From: Microbacterium sp. NC79
GTDB lineage: Bacteria; Actinomycetota; Actinomycetes; Actinomycetales; Microbacteriaceae
Length of the DNA stretch: 64,000 nt
Reading direction: 5' to 3'
Assembly: GCF_019061125.1 (NCBI RefSeq)
Contig: NZ_JAHQYI010000001.1
Location: forward strand, 434,001 to 498,000
In this document: positions 9,005 through 17,774 of the stretch, piece by piece
Layout: each line of letters begins with the position of its first letter
Numbering within the stretch: the first letter of the stretch is position 1
Program-made: the position numbers and the translations under genes
The notes under the pieces: model-generated
The model's input: the letters and a program-made list of their open reading frames with translations, nothing else
Databases searched by the model: none
What the model was told of the DNA's origin: nothing

Positions 9005-9913
9005 ATGTCGGATTCTGTCGGTCCTCGCCGTCGCTCGACGCATCTGTCGAGCGACGCTCTCGCCGCGGCGGAAGACCTGGAGTCGACGGTGATGTCCAGC
9101 CGTCGCGCTGCGGAACCAGCGGCTGCGGATGAGGACGACGTCGACGAGTCGACGGTGATCGGGTTGCGTCGTTCGGTGGCTGCGGATCCCGTTGCGGGCG
9201 ATGACGATGAGGACGATGTCGACGAGTCGACGGTCATCGCGCAGCGCCGTGCCGTAGTTGCTGAGCCGGTTGCGGCTGACGACGACGGTGAGTTCGATGA
9301 GGCCACGGTGGTGACGCGACGGCGTTCTGCCGTTCGGCAGCCGCCCGTCGAGGCTCACCAAGCCACTGACCAGGACGATGACCTTGACGCCACGCAGATG
9401 GGTGGTCGCCGGGCAGCTCGCCTCGCCGCACAGCAAGAGGCGGCGGCCGAAGAGCTGGAACCGACCGATCCGGGGCAGCGTCGCGCGCAGGCTGCGCCCG
9501 TCGATGACGTGACCGCGGTCAGCAAACGCAAGACCGGGCTCGAGGCGACGATCAAGTCCCTTCGCAAGCCGAAGATCAATCCGCCCGCGAAGATCGAGAC
9601 GCTGTCGCTGGCGAGTCGTCGCACGACGCAGATTCTTGACGACGGCGGTCAGCCCGTTTCACGTGAGGCGTTCACGCCGGAGGAGGCGATCCTCAAGGCG
9701 CCGTATAAGCCTCGGAAGCAGACCATCATCCCGGTGGTGCACCTGGACCGTCAGCTCGACACCCGCCCGCCGAAACCCTTCGCAGAAAGCATGACGGCGC
9801 TCGCGCGCCAGCGTGCTGCGGCTCGTCGACGCGTCACGCTCATGGCGATTGTGGGCGGTGGAACCATGGTGCTGTCTGTGGGCGGAATCATCGCTCTTTT
9901 GATGCTCGGTTAG
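9005..9913 (+). CDS. Acidic tail-anchored protein with five repeated Thr motifs
   Basis: I do not recognise a family for this 302-residue protein. It begins one base after the preceding stop. The first 140 residues contain five copies of an acidic-(S/A)-T-(V/Q)-x-x-x-R-R motif with threonines at 28, 50, 76, 101 and 130, separated by 22-29 residues of Ala/Asp/Glu-rich spacer; a weaker sixth copy reads DDVTAVSKRK. The middle is basic and the last 25 residues form one hydrophobic helix, as in a tail-anchored membrane protein. Position between two FHA proteins suggests that the threonines, once phosphorylated, are docking sites for FHA domains. That is inference; the repeats themselves are seen directly. 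Confidence 0.8.
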   Translation: MSDSVGPRRRSTHLSSDALAAAEDLESTVMSSRRAAEPAAADEDDVDESTVIGLRRSVAADPVAGDDDEDDVDESTVIAQRRAVVAEPVAADDDGEFDEATVVTRRRSAVRQPPVEAHQATDQDDDLDATQMGGRRAARLAAQQEAAAEELEPTDPGQRRAQAAPVDDVTAVSKRKTGLEATIKSLRKPKINPPAKIETLSLASRRTTQILDDGGQPVSREAFTPEEAILKAPYKPRKQTIIPVVHLDRQLDTRPPKPFAESMTALARQRAAARRRVTLMAIVGGGTMVLSVGGIIALLMLG

Positions 9914-10074
9914 ACCGCCCTCAGAAAGGCTTTTTGCCACGGTGCGATGCAGATCGGGGTGCTAGGGTCTTTTTTGTTAGGTTCCGGTATCGCAGGGCGC
10001 TTTGGTGCCACCGTGGATCAGCTAGGGGGATCGGTGTCTTTTGTGAACCGTACGGTTGGCATGGACTGGCGCTG
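9914..10074 (+). other. Intergenic gap before the first eccD-like gene
   Basis: These 161 bases break the otherwise overlapping operon. They hold T-rich stretches, a perfect 12-base palindrome near the 3' end (separate entry) and no clear Shine-Dalgarno sequence before the ATG at 10075. An internal promoter is plausible but no convincing -35/-10 pair was found. Confidence 0.4.
10046..10057. promoter_or_regulatory. Perfect palindrome AACCGTACGGTT, possible operator
   Basis: A 12-base perfect palindrome lies 17 bases before the EccD-like start codon, in the only long gap of this operon. Dyad symmetry and position would suit a binding site for a dimeric regulator. No copy was noticed elsewhere in the window. 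Confidence 0.3.
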
Positions 10075-11445
10075 ATGACCACCCTGATCTCTGACTCCGA
10101 GCAGCGGCGCATTTGTATTCGCATGGGCGATCAGCGCCGCGACATCATTGCGCCCGAATCGATGTCGCTTATTGATGTGCTGCGGGCAAGTGGCGCGACG
10201 ATGCGCACGTCAGAACGGATCTATCGCGAACGATCTGGCGATTTTGTTGATCCACGCAGTGCACTTGGCACGCTGAACGATGGTGATGTCGTCGCGATTG
10301 TCGATACGCGGGTGGCTCCCGCCCAACGTCGTGCACGTCACCAGAAGGAGGCGGCGCTCGGCAATGCGGTGTTTGCGTGGTGGCTCATGGCGATTGCCGG
10401 GCTCATTGGCGGCGCCATCTTTTTCTTCGCCCCGGTCACGCAGCCTGCCGGGTGGATGAATGCGATCTTTGTGGCGTTGGTGGCTGCCAGCGTGGTCAGT
10501 GCGGTGCTGTACGTGCGTCGTCACCGCACAGATAAGGTCGCCCGTGGTGCCGTCGCGCTCGGACCCGCGGCTCTCGTGGCCGCCTGGGCGGTGACGCTGT
10601 CTTCTCCTGCAGAATTCAGTCCGATCGTCACCCTCATCACGGTCGCCATTGTGGAAGCCGTGTACTTCTCGCTCATCGCCGTGCTCGCGCGGTATACGGC
10701 CGAACGGGCCCAGCTGAACTCGCTGGGTGCGGTCGCGGTGGGTGTGGCGCTCGTGCTCGTTGCCGTGCTGGTTTTGAACCTGCGCGATGTCGTCGCGGCC
10801 TGCGTCATTGTGGGCGCTGCACCGCTCGTGCTGCGGGCGTTGCCGACGACGATGATGCATGTTCCGCCCGGTGCATTCATTGACTTCGCCGAGCATCAAG
10901 AAGCACGGTTTGCGGTGCGCGAGGTGATTCCAGCCGCGATTACGACGGTGGATGTGGATCGCGTCACCGACCTCGTCGCTCGTTCGACCGCTCGCATGCA
11001 GGTCATCACGATGGCCACCTGCGCGCTCGTCGTGATGTGTATTCCGTTTGTCGTGGTTCCGTTGTCTTCCGAACCGCTGATCGAGATGATCGGGCGACTC
11101 GTCCTGGTCGGCTGTGTGGTGTTGGCGCTGGCGCTAGGCGCCCGCCGCTTCTCGTCGCGCGTGCTGAAAGCCGTCGTGCGCGCGACCGCATTCTTTGTCG
11201 GCCTCATCACGATCGTTGTGGTGTTCGCCGGATTGTCAGAGGTGGCACGCTGGAGCGTTGCCATCGGGTTCTTGCTGGGGTGTGTGGCTATCGCGGCGTC
11301 CGTGATTCTGCTCGCGCGTGGTGCGCGCAGCGTCTACTGGTCGCGGTTTGCGGACATCGTGGAGGGCATGGCGTTGGTCTTCGCGCTGCCCGCTGCTTTC
11401 GTCGGTGCCGGACTCATCCAGGCCGTGCAGGGGGCGATGAACTAA
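10075..11445 (+). CDS. EccD-like type VII secretion membrane protein (first copy)
   Basis: The protein has 456 residues when started at ATG 10075; a longer frame to 9934 exists but its extra 47 residues are unlike EccD. Residues 5-85 match the ubiquitin-like (YukD-type) domain that opens EccD proteins (CIRMGDQRRDIIAPESMSL ... DGDVVAIVD). About ten or eleven hydrophobic segments follow, with a cytoplasmic loop after the sixth. EccD forms the membrane vestibule of type VII secretion systems. It shares a start/stop base with the RDD/FHA gene downstream and lies two genes before eccC. A second, divergent EccD is encoded at 20551-21888, so this system may use two different EccD subunits. Confidence 0.82.
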   Translation: MTTLISDSEQRRICIRMGDQRRDIIAPESMSLIDVLRASGATMRTSERIYRERSGDFVDPRSALGTLNDGDVVAIVDTRVAPAQRRARHQKEAALGNAVFAWWLMAIAGLIGGAIFFFAPVTQPAGWMNAIFVALVAASVVSAVLYVRRHRTDKVARGAVALGPAALVAAWAVTLSSPAEFSPIVTLITVAIVEAVYFSLIAVLARYTAERAQLNSLGAVAVGVALVLVAVLVLNLRDVVAACVIVGAAPLVLRALPTTMMHVPPGAFIDFAEHQEARFAVREVIPAAITTVDVDRVTDLVARSTARMQVITMATCALVVMCIPFVVVPLSSEPLIEMIGRLVLVGCVVLALALGARRFSSRVLKAVVRATAFFVGLITIVVVFAGLSEVARWSVAIGFLLGCVAIAASVILLARGARSVYWSRFADIVEGMALVFALPAAFVGAGLIQAVQGAMN

Positions 11446-13286
11446 TGCAAGCTCAGGTGTGTTGGCAGTGTGGGTCGATGTTGCGACCCGGAACCGTGAC
11501 GTGCCCGGTGTGTGGTGTGCAGCAGCGAGAAGCGGCGGCCCCCGTCGACATGCAGGGCGGTTATCCCGGTTATGCACGCACCGGCGTCGCGATGAATCCA
11601 GTTGTCGTGCCGCAGAACGTTGTACCCGGTGTGGCGCCGTTGGCCGGAGCGGCGCATGCTCCCCAGGCACCGTATCAACCCGGTGCGTCGAATATGCAGG
11701 TGCCGAGCGCCCACCAATCGCAGAACACCCCGGGCGGTGGCGGCCGGTCTGCCCAGCGCATCGTGTCGATGTACGCGCTCGGTGATGCATTCGTCGGCAC
11801 CCCGGCGGGTGTCGGCGCGCGCATTCTTTCTCTGCTGATTGACCTGTTCGCGATTGCGGGCGTCGGTGTCGGCGCGTGGCTACTGTCGTCGTCGTGGCTG
11901 CTCGGTGTGATTGCGGGCCTCGAGGTTGCGATCATCTTCATGGTTGCGCAGGCGCGCACAGGTGCGTCGCTTGGCAAACTCGTCACCCATACGCGGGTGT
12001 CGCGGGCGGATGCACCGCAGTCGCCAGGTCTCGTGCGCTCCGGTGTGCGAGCGGCGGTGACCGGTGCGGGCGCGCTCCTGGCCGCAGTGGGTGCGGTAGC
12101 TGTTGAACTGTCAGCGCTCGCGGATTCGTCGGGCAAGCGTCGTACGATCGCCGATCGCGCTGCTCGTACCGTCGTCGTGACGATTCCGACCGAGCAGGCT
12201 CGCATCGAGGCAGAAGAAGTGGCGCAAGAGTCTGCGCATTCGGAATACCTTGCGACGCTGTCTGGTGATGGCATGGATCTCGGAACCATGGCTGCGGACT
12301 CCGCGCCTGCTGCGGGCTCCGGTTCTGCCGCGGGTATGCGCGTCATTGCGCAGTCTGCTGGGGGAGTCGCGCCGGAACCGGACGCTGGCGCGCGTGGGAT
12401 GGGTGTGCGCTCGTCTGATGAATCGGCGGTTACGTCGGAGCGAGCGGCTGCGCCCGAACCGGTCGTTGCGCCGGAGCCAGCCGGCTCTGTGCCGTCGCTG
12501 CGTCGGAGCGCACCTGCGGCTGTGCCGGCCGAGGTTCCTCCGGTACCTTCTCACATGTCACCCGTACAGTCGGGCGGTGTCTCCGCACCGATTGCGGGTG
12601 TGAACCCGTCCGCTCAGACTGGCGGCGTGGTTCCGCCGGCACACCCTGGCGTGGTTCCGCCCGCTCAACCGAGCACCGTGGTTCCGTCCGCTCAGTCGGT
12701 GGCGGACGCTCCGGGTATTTCCGCCGACGGGGTGTCGGATGACGCGCCTGCTCCGGGGCCGCGTCGCACGCGCTCTGGCGTGCGGGATTCGGCCGTTGGA
12801 CAGTCGCCTCACGCCCAGCCTGCTCAAGCGGCCGCTAGCTCCACGCCAAAGCCCTCCAATTCTGATGAGCCTGCCCCCGGCCCTCGTCGCCGTTCCGGTG
12901 CGGCGTCGGAGGAACCTTCGGGAATCGTGCGTCGCGGTGCGGCAGGCACGGTGTTGACGTTTGACACGGGTCAGCGTGAGATCGTGGCTGCCTACAGCAC
13001 CGTCGCGCTGGGGCGTGCGCCGAGCGCGACTGGCGGCGAAGATCAGCTGATCGTGGTGACGGATTCGTCGACGACGATTTCGAAGAACCACGCGCGCTGG
13101 GAAGAGGACCGTAGCGGAGTATGGGTCACTGATTTGGGTTCCACGAATGGCACCGAACTGATTTTTGCCGATGGTCGCACCGCGGTGTTGACCCCTGGCG
13201 TACGTACGTCGGCTCAGGGGGTGGCGCGGATTCGCCTCGGTGACCGCACCTTCACCATGAGCCCGCTGAACGGAGATTCCGCATGA
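11445..13286 (+). CDS. Zinc-ribbon, RDD and FHA domain protein
   Basis: The start is placed at ATG 11445, which overlaps the previous stop by one base and gives 613 residues; a longer open frame to 11037 only shadows eccD. Residues 5-25 form a zinc ribbon (CWQCGSMLRPGTVTCPVCG). An RDD membrane domain lies at about 105-250. A long Pro/Ala/Ser linker carries two PAPGPRR motifs. The C-terminal part, about 500-605, is an FHA domain with GR, SKNH and STNG landmarks. It therefore links a membrane module to phosphothreonine recognition. The stop overlaps the eccC start by four bases, tying its expression to the motor ATPase. Partner proteins are unknown; the Thr-repeat protein at 9005 is a candidate. 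Confidence 0.87.
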   Translation: MQAQVCWQCGSMLRPGTVTCPVCGVQQREAAAPVDMQGGYPGYARTGVAMNPVVVPQNVVPGVAPLAGAAHAPQAPYQPGASNMQVPSAHQSQNTPGGGGRSAQRIVSMYALGDAFVGTPAGVGARILSLLIDLFAIAGVGVGAWLLSSSWLLGVIAGLEVAIIFMVAQARTGASLGKLVTHTRVSRADAPQSPGLVRSGVRAAVTGAGALLAAVGAVAVELSALADSSGKRRTIADRAARTVVVTIPTEQARIEAEEVAQESAHSEYLATLSGDGMDLGTMAADSAPAAGSGSAAGMRVIAQSAGGVAPEPDAGARGMGVRSSDESAVTSERAAAPEPVVAPEPAGSVPSLRRSAPAAVPAEVPPVPSHMSPVQSGGVSAPIAGVNPSAQTGGVVPPAHPGVVPPAQPSTVVPSAQSVADAPGISADGVSDDAPAPGPRRTRSGVRDSAVGQSPHAQPAQAAASSTPKPSNSDEPAPGPRRRSGAASEEPSGIVRRGAAGTVLTFDTGQREIVAAYSTVALGRAPSATGGEDQLIVVTDSSTTISKNHARWEEDRSGVWVTDLGSTNGTELIFADGRTAVLTPGVRTSAQGVARIRLGDRTFTMSPLNGDSA

Positions 13287-16200
13287 GTCGTGGTTCTCGC
13301 CTGACCCCGCCCCGGGTGCCATCCGGCAAGGTGACGCTGGAGGCGCCTCCTGAGCTTCAGGAGAAGGAGGGCGCTGGCGGCCTGATGACGTCGCTGTTGC
13401 CGATGGTCGGTAGCCTCGGCGCCGTCGTCATGGTGGTGACGATGAACCCCAATGGGCGTGGTTTCCTCATGGGCGGCGTGTTCCTGCTGTCAGCGCTGGG
13501 CTTTGTCGCGGCAAACGGGTGGCGGCAGCGGTCGCAGCGTAATGCTGAGGTCTTGACGGCTCGTCGTGAGTATCTCGCGTACCTGGGTGAGCTGCGCGAG
13601 ACGGTGCGCACGGCTGCTGATCAGCAGCGTCGGCACGGCAACTGGGTGTCGCCGGATCCCTCGACGCTGACCTTTTTGGTTGAAGAGGGTGCGCGAGTGT
13701 GGGAGCGGTCGTCGACGGATGACGACTTCTTGCTGAGCCGCATCGGAACCAGTGACCAGCCGCTCTGCCTCGCGCTCGAGGCACCGCCACTGCCGTCGCT
13801 CGCGTCACTTGATCCGGTGGCGGCGTCTGCCGCGCACCGACTCATGCTGACGCACGAAATGCAGAAAGATCTCCCCGCAGGAATCACCCTCACCGACTAT
13901 GCGCGCGTCGAGGTCGTGGGCAATGACGAAGACGCGATTCGTTCGCTCGTGCGGGCGATGACGGTGGGCGTTGCCACGTTCCATGCGCCCGATGACGTGC
14001 TCATCGCGGTCGTCACGAATCCGGCATATGCGGATCAGTGGGAGTGGATGAAGTGGCTGCCCCATGTCGCTTCGCCGCGGGTGCGCGACAAGGTGGGCGC
14101 GGCCCGCATGATCGTGTCGTCGTTTGATGAACTGCGCGAGCTGCTGCCAGCTGATATTTCTGACGCTCCCCGCTTTGCTCCCGATGTTCGTCAGCCGCGG
14201 CATGTCATCGTGCTCGTTGACGGCGTCCCCATTCCGCACAATGAGCCGCTCATTGGTTCCGACCCCCTCGCTGGTTTCACCGTGCTGGAAATGCCTGCCA
14301 CGTGGGACACGCTGGAGGATCCGCGGCGGATGCGCATCGCGTTCTCGTCGACGGGTAAGGAACGCGGCGTTGAACTGGTGCGCGTGCGTGCGCGCGCAGA
14401 GTTTGTCGCGCCCGATGCGATGTCGCTTGCGGAGGCGGAGGCCACTGCGCGTCGCCTGCTGCCGCTGTACTCGGCGGAACCAGCTGCCGCGGGTGACGAT
14501 CAGCGGATCGTTGGTCAGGCAGAGCTGACTGATCTGCTGCGCATGCCTGATGTGCGTGAGATTGACTTTGATAAGGCGTGGGCGCGTCGGCCGAAGCGTG
14601 ACCGCCTGCGTGTGCCGATCGGTCAAACCACGGAGGGTGCGCCGATCTATCTGGATCTGAAAGAGGCAGCCGAGCAGGGAATGGGGCCGCACGGTGTGCT
14701 GATCGGTGCCACGGGTTCCGGCAAATCTGAGGTGTTGCGCACGCTGCTGCTTTCGCTTGTGTTGACGCACTCGCCCGAACAACTCAACCTGGTGCTCGTC
14801 GACTTCAAGGGTGGTGCGACATTCTCCGGCATGTCCGACATGCCCCATGTGTCTGCCGTGATCACGAACCTCGGTAGTGAAGTGGGTCTGGTTGATCGCT
14901 TCCAGGACGCCCTGACGGGTGAGGTAGTGCGTCGCCAGGAGCTGTTGCGTGCCGCGGGAAACTTCGCGAACGTCAACGACTACGAGAAGGCGCGTCGCAA
15001 TGGTCGCACCGACCTTGCCCCGTTGCCTGCGCTGCTGATCATCGCGGATGAGTTCTCCGAGCTGTTGGCGGCGAAGCCGGAGTTTGTGGAGAGCTTCATC
15101 AACATCGGTCGCGTGGGGCGCTCGCTGCAGATTCACTTGCTGTTGGCGTCGCAACGTCTGGAAGAGGGCAAACTTCGTGGTCTCGATACGTATCTGTCGT
15201 ACCGGATCGGTCTACGTACCTTCTCGGCGGCGGAGTCGCGCACGGTGCTTGGTGTGCCCGATGCCTACACGTTGCCGCAGGAACCGGGTGTCGGCTATTT
15301 GAAGTCGGATACCGAGACGATGACGCAGTTCCGTGCCGCGTATGTTTCTGGCCCGCCGAAGACCGTGATGAAGCATGGCAAGCAGGAGGACGAGGTCGTT
15401 CGCGACTACTCGCGCGATGTTGCCCTGTTTACCGCGGGCGCCCAGCCGCTGGATATCGACGAGGACAGTGAATCTGGCCCGGTCGTCGTTCAGGGGCCCA
15501 CCGAGGAGCGTGCGACGATCGACATCGCGGTGTCGATGATGGCCGGTCGCGGTCCGCTTGCGCACAAGGTGTGGTTGCCGCCGTTGAAGGTGCCTGCAAC
15601 GCTTGATCATTTGATGAGCGATCTCGCGGTTGATCCTGCGCTTGGACTTATTTCGCCGACGTGGCGCGCACGTGGTTCCCTCACGGTTCCGCTCGGCATC
15701 GTGGATATTCCACTCGAACAGCGTCGTGAGCAGCTGACGGTTTCGCTTGCCGGTGCGGGCGGAAACATGCTCATCGTCGGTGGTCCGCTCAGCGGTAAGT
15801 CGACGCTGCTGCGCACGATGGTTGCGTCGCTCTCGCTGACGGCGACGCCGCTGGAAGTGCAGTTCTATGTGCTCGACTTCGGTGGCGGAAGTTTCATCGG
15901 CTTGCGCGATATGCCGCATGTTTCTGGTGTCGCGATGCGTACCGAAGAAGAGGCGGTGCGCCGTGTCGTCGCCGAGGTGGAGGGCGTGCTCAACGCGCGC
16001 GAAATTTACTTCCGTGACAACGGTATCGACTCGATGGATACGTATCGTCGCCGTCGCGCTGAGGGCAAGGTCGACGATGGCTTCGGCGATGTGTTCTTGA
16101 TCGTGGACGGTTGGGGCACGCTGCGGAGCGAGTTTGAGATTCTTGAGCAGCGCATTCAGGGGATTGCCGCTCGTGGTCTTGGTTTCGGTGTGCACATCAT

Positions 16201-17248
16201 CGTGACGGCGAACCGCTGGATGGAGATTCGTGCGGCGCTGAAGGACTCGATTCAGACGCGCATTGAGTTGCGTCTCGGTGACCCGACAGACAGTGAGATC
16301 GATCGAAAGATCGCCGTGAACGTGCCGGCGAACGCGCCGGGTCACGCACTGACCTCGACGAAGTTGCATGCACTCACCGCCCTGCCTCGCATCGATGGTG
16401 ATCAGCGCCCGGAGACGTTGGCTGATGGCATCGAGAACCTCGTGGCTCGAATGAGTGAGGCATGGCAGGGTCAGCGCGGGCCGAAGTTGCGTCTGTTGCC
16501 GACGATGATCTCGTTGGACGAGGTACGTGCACTCACGTCGCCGGATGATCCTCGCATTCTGCTGGGTGTCGAAGAGACGGCACTCTCGCCGTTCGGTCTG
16601 GATTTGCGCAACGAGTCGCACCTGTTTTTGTACGGTGATTCGGGTTCGGGCAAGTCGTCGTTCTTGCGTGGTGTCGCGCACGAGATCATGCATCAGTACA
16701 CGCCGGATCAGGCCAAGATCTTCATGATCGACTACCGTCGTGCGAACCTCGGTGAGGTGCCGCCTGAGTACCTGGGTGCGTACCTGACGTCACACGACAT
16801 GGCGACGAGCGGGATGCAGGAGTTGGCTGCGTTCTTCCAGTCACGTATGCCTGGCCCAAACGTCACGCCGGAGGAACTACGCAATCGATCGTGGTGGAAG
16901 GGCGCTGAGGGCTTCATCCTCATCGACGACTACGATCTGGTTTCGACGAGTCAGGGCAACCCCGCCGCTGTTCTCCAGGGGCTGTTGGCACAGGCTAGTG
17001 ACCTTGGTTTGCACGTCGTGGTCGCGCGTCGATCGGGTGGTGCTTCACGTGCGTCGTTCGACCCGATTCTGCAGCGATTCACCGATTTGGGCGTCACCGG
17101 AATCTTGCTCAGTGGTTCGCCGGAAGAGGGCGGTCTCATCGGCCGCGTCAAGCCTGTTCCGAGTGAACCTGGTCGTGCGCAGGTGGTTAGCCGCGATGCC
17201 GGCCACTTCGCGGCTCAGCTGGCGTATGTTCCGGGTCAAAACGGCTAA
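13283..17248 (+). CDS. eccC: EccC, FtsK/SpoIIIE-type motor ATPase of type VII secretion
   Basis: This 1321-residue protein is a single-chain EccC, the ATPase that recognises WXG100 substrates and powers type VII export. Two membrane segments lie at about residues 33-75. Three FtsK-like ATPase domains follow with Walker A motifs GATGSGKS at about 475, GGPLSGKS at about 833 and GDSGSGKS at about 1118. Walker B sequences are LLIIADEFSE in the first, LIVDGWG in the second (acidic pair not complete) and FILIDDYD in the third. The first domain therefore looks competent, and the second partly degenerate. It is the last gene of its operon; the start overlaps the RDD/FHA stop (ATGA). Confidence 0.96.
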   Translation: MSRGSRLTPPRVPSGKVTLEAPPELQEKEGAGGLMTSLLPMVGSLGAVVMVVTMNPNGRGFLMGGVFLLSALGFVAANGWRQRSQRNAEVLTARREYLAYLGELRETVRTAADQQRRHGNWVSPDPSTLTFLVEEGARVWERSSTDDDFLLSRIGTSDQPLCLALEAPPLPSLASLDPVAASAAHRLMLTHEMQKDLPAGITLTDYARVEVVGNDEDAIRSLVRAMTVGVATFHAPDDVLIAVVTNPAYADQWEWMKWLPHVASPRVRDKVGAARMIVSSFDELRELLPADISDAPRFAPDVRQPRHVIVLVDGVPIPHNEPLIGSDPLAGFTVLEMPATWDTLEDPRRMRIAFSSTGKERGVELVRVRARAEFVAPDAMSLAEAEATARRLLPLYSAEPAAAGDDQRIVGQAELTDLLRMPDVREIDFDKAWARRPKRDRLRVPIGQTTEGAPIYLDLKEAAEQGMGPHGVLIGATGSGKSEVLRTLLLSLVLTHSPEQLNLVLVDFKGGATFSGMSDMPHVSAVITNLGSEVGLVDRFQDALTGEVVRRQELLRAAGNFANVNDYEKARRNGRTDLAPLPALLIIADEFSELLAAKPEFVESFINIGRVGRSLQIHLLLASQRLEEGKLRGLDTYLSYRIGLRTFSAAESRTVLGVPDAYTLPQEPGVGYLKSDTETMTQFRAAYVSGPPKTVMKHGKQEDEVVRDYSRDVALFTAGAQPLDIDEDSESGPVVVQGPTEERATIDIAVSMMAGRGPLAHKVWLPPLKVPATLDHLMSDLAVDPALGLISPTWRARGSLTVPLGIVDIPLEQRREQLTVSLAGAGGNMLIVGGPLSGKSTLLRTMVASLSLTATPLEVQFYVLDFGGGSFIGLRDMPHVSGVAMRTEEEAVRRVVAEVEGVLNAREIYFRDNGIDSMDTYRRRRAEGKVDDGFGDVFLIVDGWGTLRSEFEILEQRIQGIAARGLGFGVHIIVTANRWMEIRAALKDSIQTRIELRLGDPTDSEIDRKIAVNVPANAPGHALTSTKLHALTALPRIDGDQRPETLADGIENLVARMSEAWQGQRGPKLRLLPTMISLDEVRALTSPDDPRILLGVEETALSPFGLDLRNESHLFLYGDSGSGKSSFLRGVAHEIMHQYTPDQAKIFMIDYRRANLGEVPPEYLGAYLTSHDMATSGMQELAAFFQSRMPGPNVTPEELRNRSWWKGAEGFILIDDYDLVSTSQGNPAAVLQGLLAQASDLGLHVVVARRSGGASRASFDPILQRFTDLGVTGILLSGSPEEGGLIGRVKPVPSEPGRAQVVSRDAGHFAAQLAYVPGQNG

Positions 17249-17310
17249 CTCTTGGGCGTCGCTTATTTGACGTTGCGCGCGGGGGAGTGACGGCCCTTCT
17301 CGGCTGAGGC

Positions 17311-17367
17311 GTTGCTGGTGTGTGCGGCGGAGTGCTCCGGCGGGTGTTGCTGGTGTGTGCGGCGGAG
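17311..17367. repeat. Two 22-bp direct repeats
   Basis: Identical 22-base units occupy 17311-17332 and 17346-17367 (each begins GTTGCTGGTG and ends GCGGCGGAG) with 13 bases between them. They sit immediately before the large inverted repeat. Origin unknown. Confidence 0.7.
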
Positions 17368-17368
17368 C

Positions 17369-17449
17369 GGGGGATGGCTCCGGGGATATCTCCGGGCCGC
17401 CCATGCGGGCGGCCTGCCAGACCCGCCAATATCCCCTCCGCCATCCCCC
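17369..17449. repeat. Large imperfect inverted repeat after eccC
   Basis: The outer arms 17369-17389 and about 17431-17449 pair over 8 and 9 bases around a 3-base mismatch, and the centre holds a perfect 8-bp stem with a 4-base loop (17395-17414, GGCCGCCC-ATGC-GGGCGGCC). It could act as a transcription terminator for eccC or be a small repeated element. No T-run follows. Confidence 0.55.
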
Positions 17450-17774
17450 ACTCCTTCGAATGTTGGCTTACGTTGCCGAGAGGTCTGGGTTGGGAGCGAG
17501 GGGGCGCACCGTTGGCGCTTCGCGCAAAGAGTGCGCCTGGTTGCGGGTTGGGTGCGCGTTGTTGCGGGTCGAGTTGGATGCGTTATGCATCGTGAAATAC
17601 GTTATGTCGCGTGAATTTGGGGGAACTCTGCGGCAGACGGGGTGACGGTGTTGCTTAACGTCGTGGACGGGCCGGAACCGCGGTGTTGCGTGGCTCGGCT
17701 AAGGTGTCAGCCACCGAAGTGTGAGGCCACCGGAGCGTGCAGCCACACCTCGCACCCCCCCACCCCTAACGCAG

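Larger units (their letters stand above)
17249..17774. other. Convergent intergenic region with repeats
   Basis: This 526-base gap separates convergent eccC and mycP. It contains two perfect 22-base direct repeats and a long imperfect inverted repeat (separate entries), and a 7-bp hairpin CCCTAAC-GCA-GTTAGGG at 17764-17780 that overlaps the mycP stop codon. Short frames of 90-107 codons are open here in all three plus frames, but none has a ribosome binding site or recognisable product, so I do not call a gene. Confidence 0.6.

Noticed and set aside
11037..11444. 136-codon upstream extension of the RDD/FHA protein
   Set aside because: Overlaps eccD in another frame; the zinc ribbon begins right after ATG 11445, which overlaps the eccD-like stop.
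13805..16693. Two long minus-strand frames opposite eccC
   Set aside because: Arg/His-rich shadow frames; eccC has complete ATPase motifs on the plus strand.
17312..17645. Overlapping short plus-strand frames in the eccC-mycP gap
   Set aside because: They arise from GC-rich repeats, are open in all three frames and lack ribosome binding sites.
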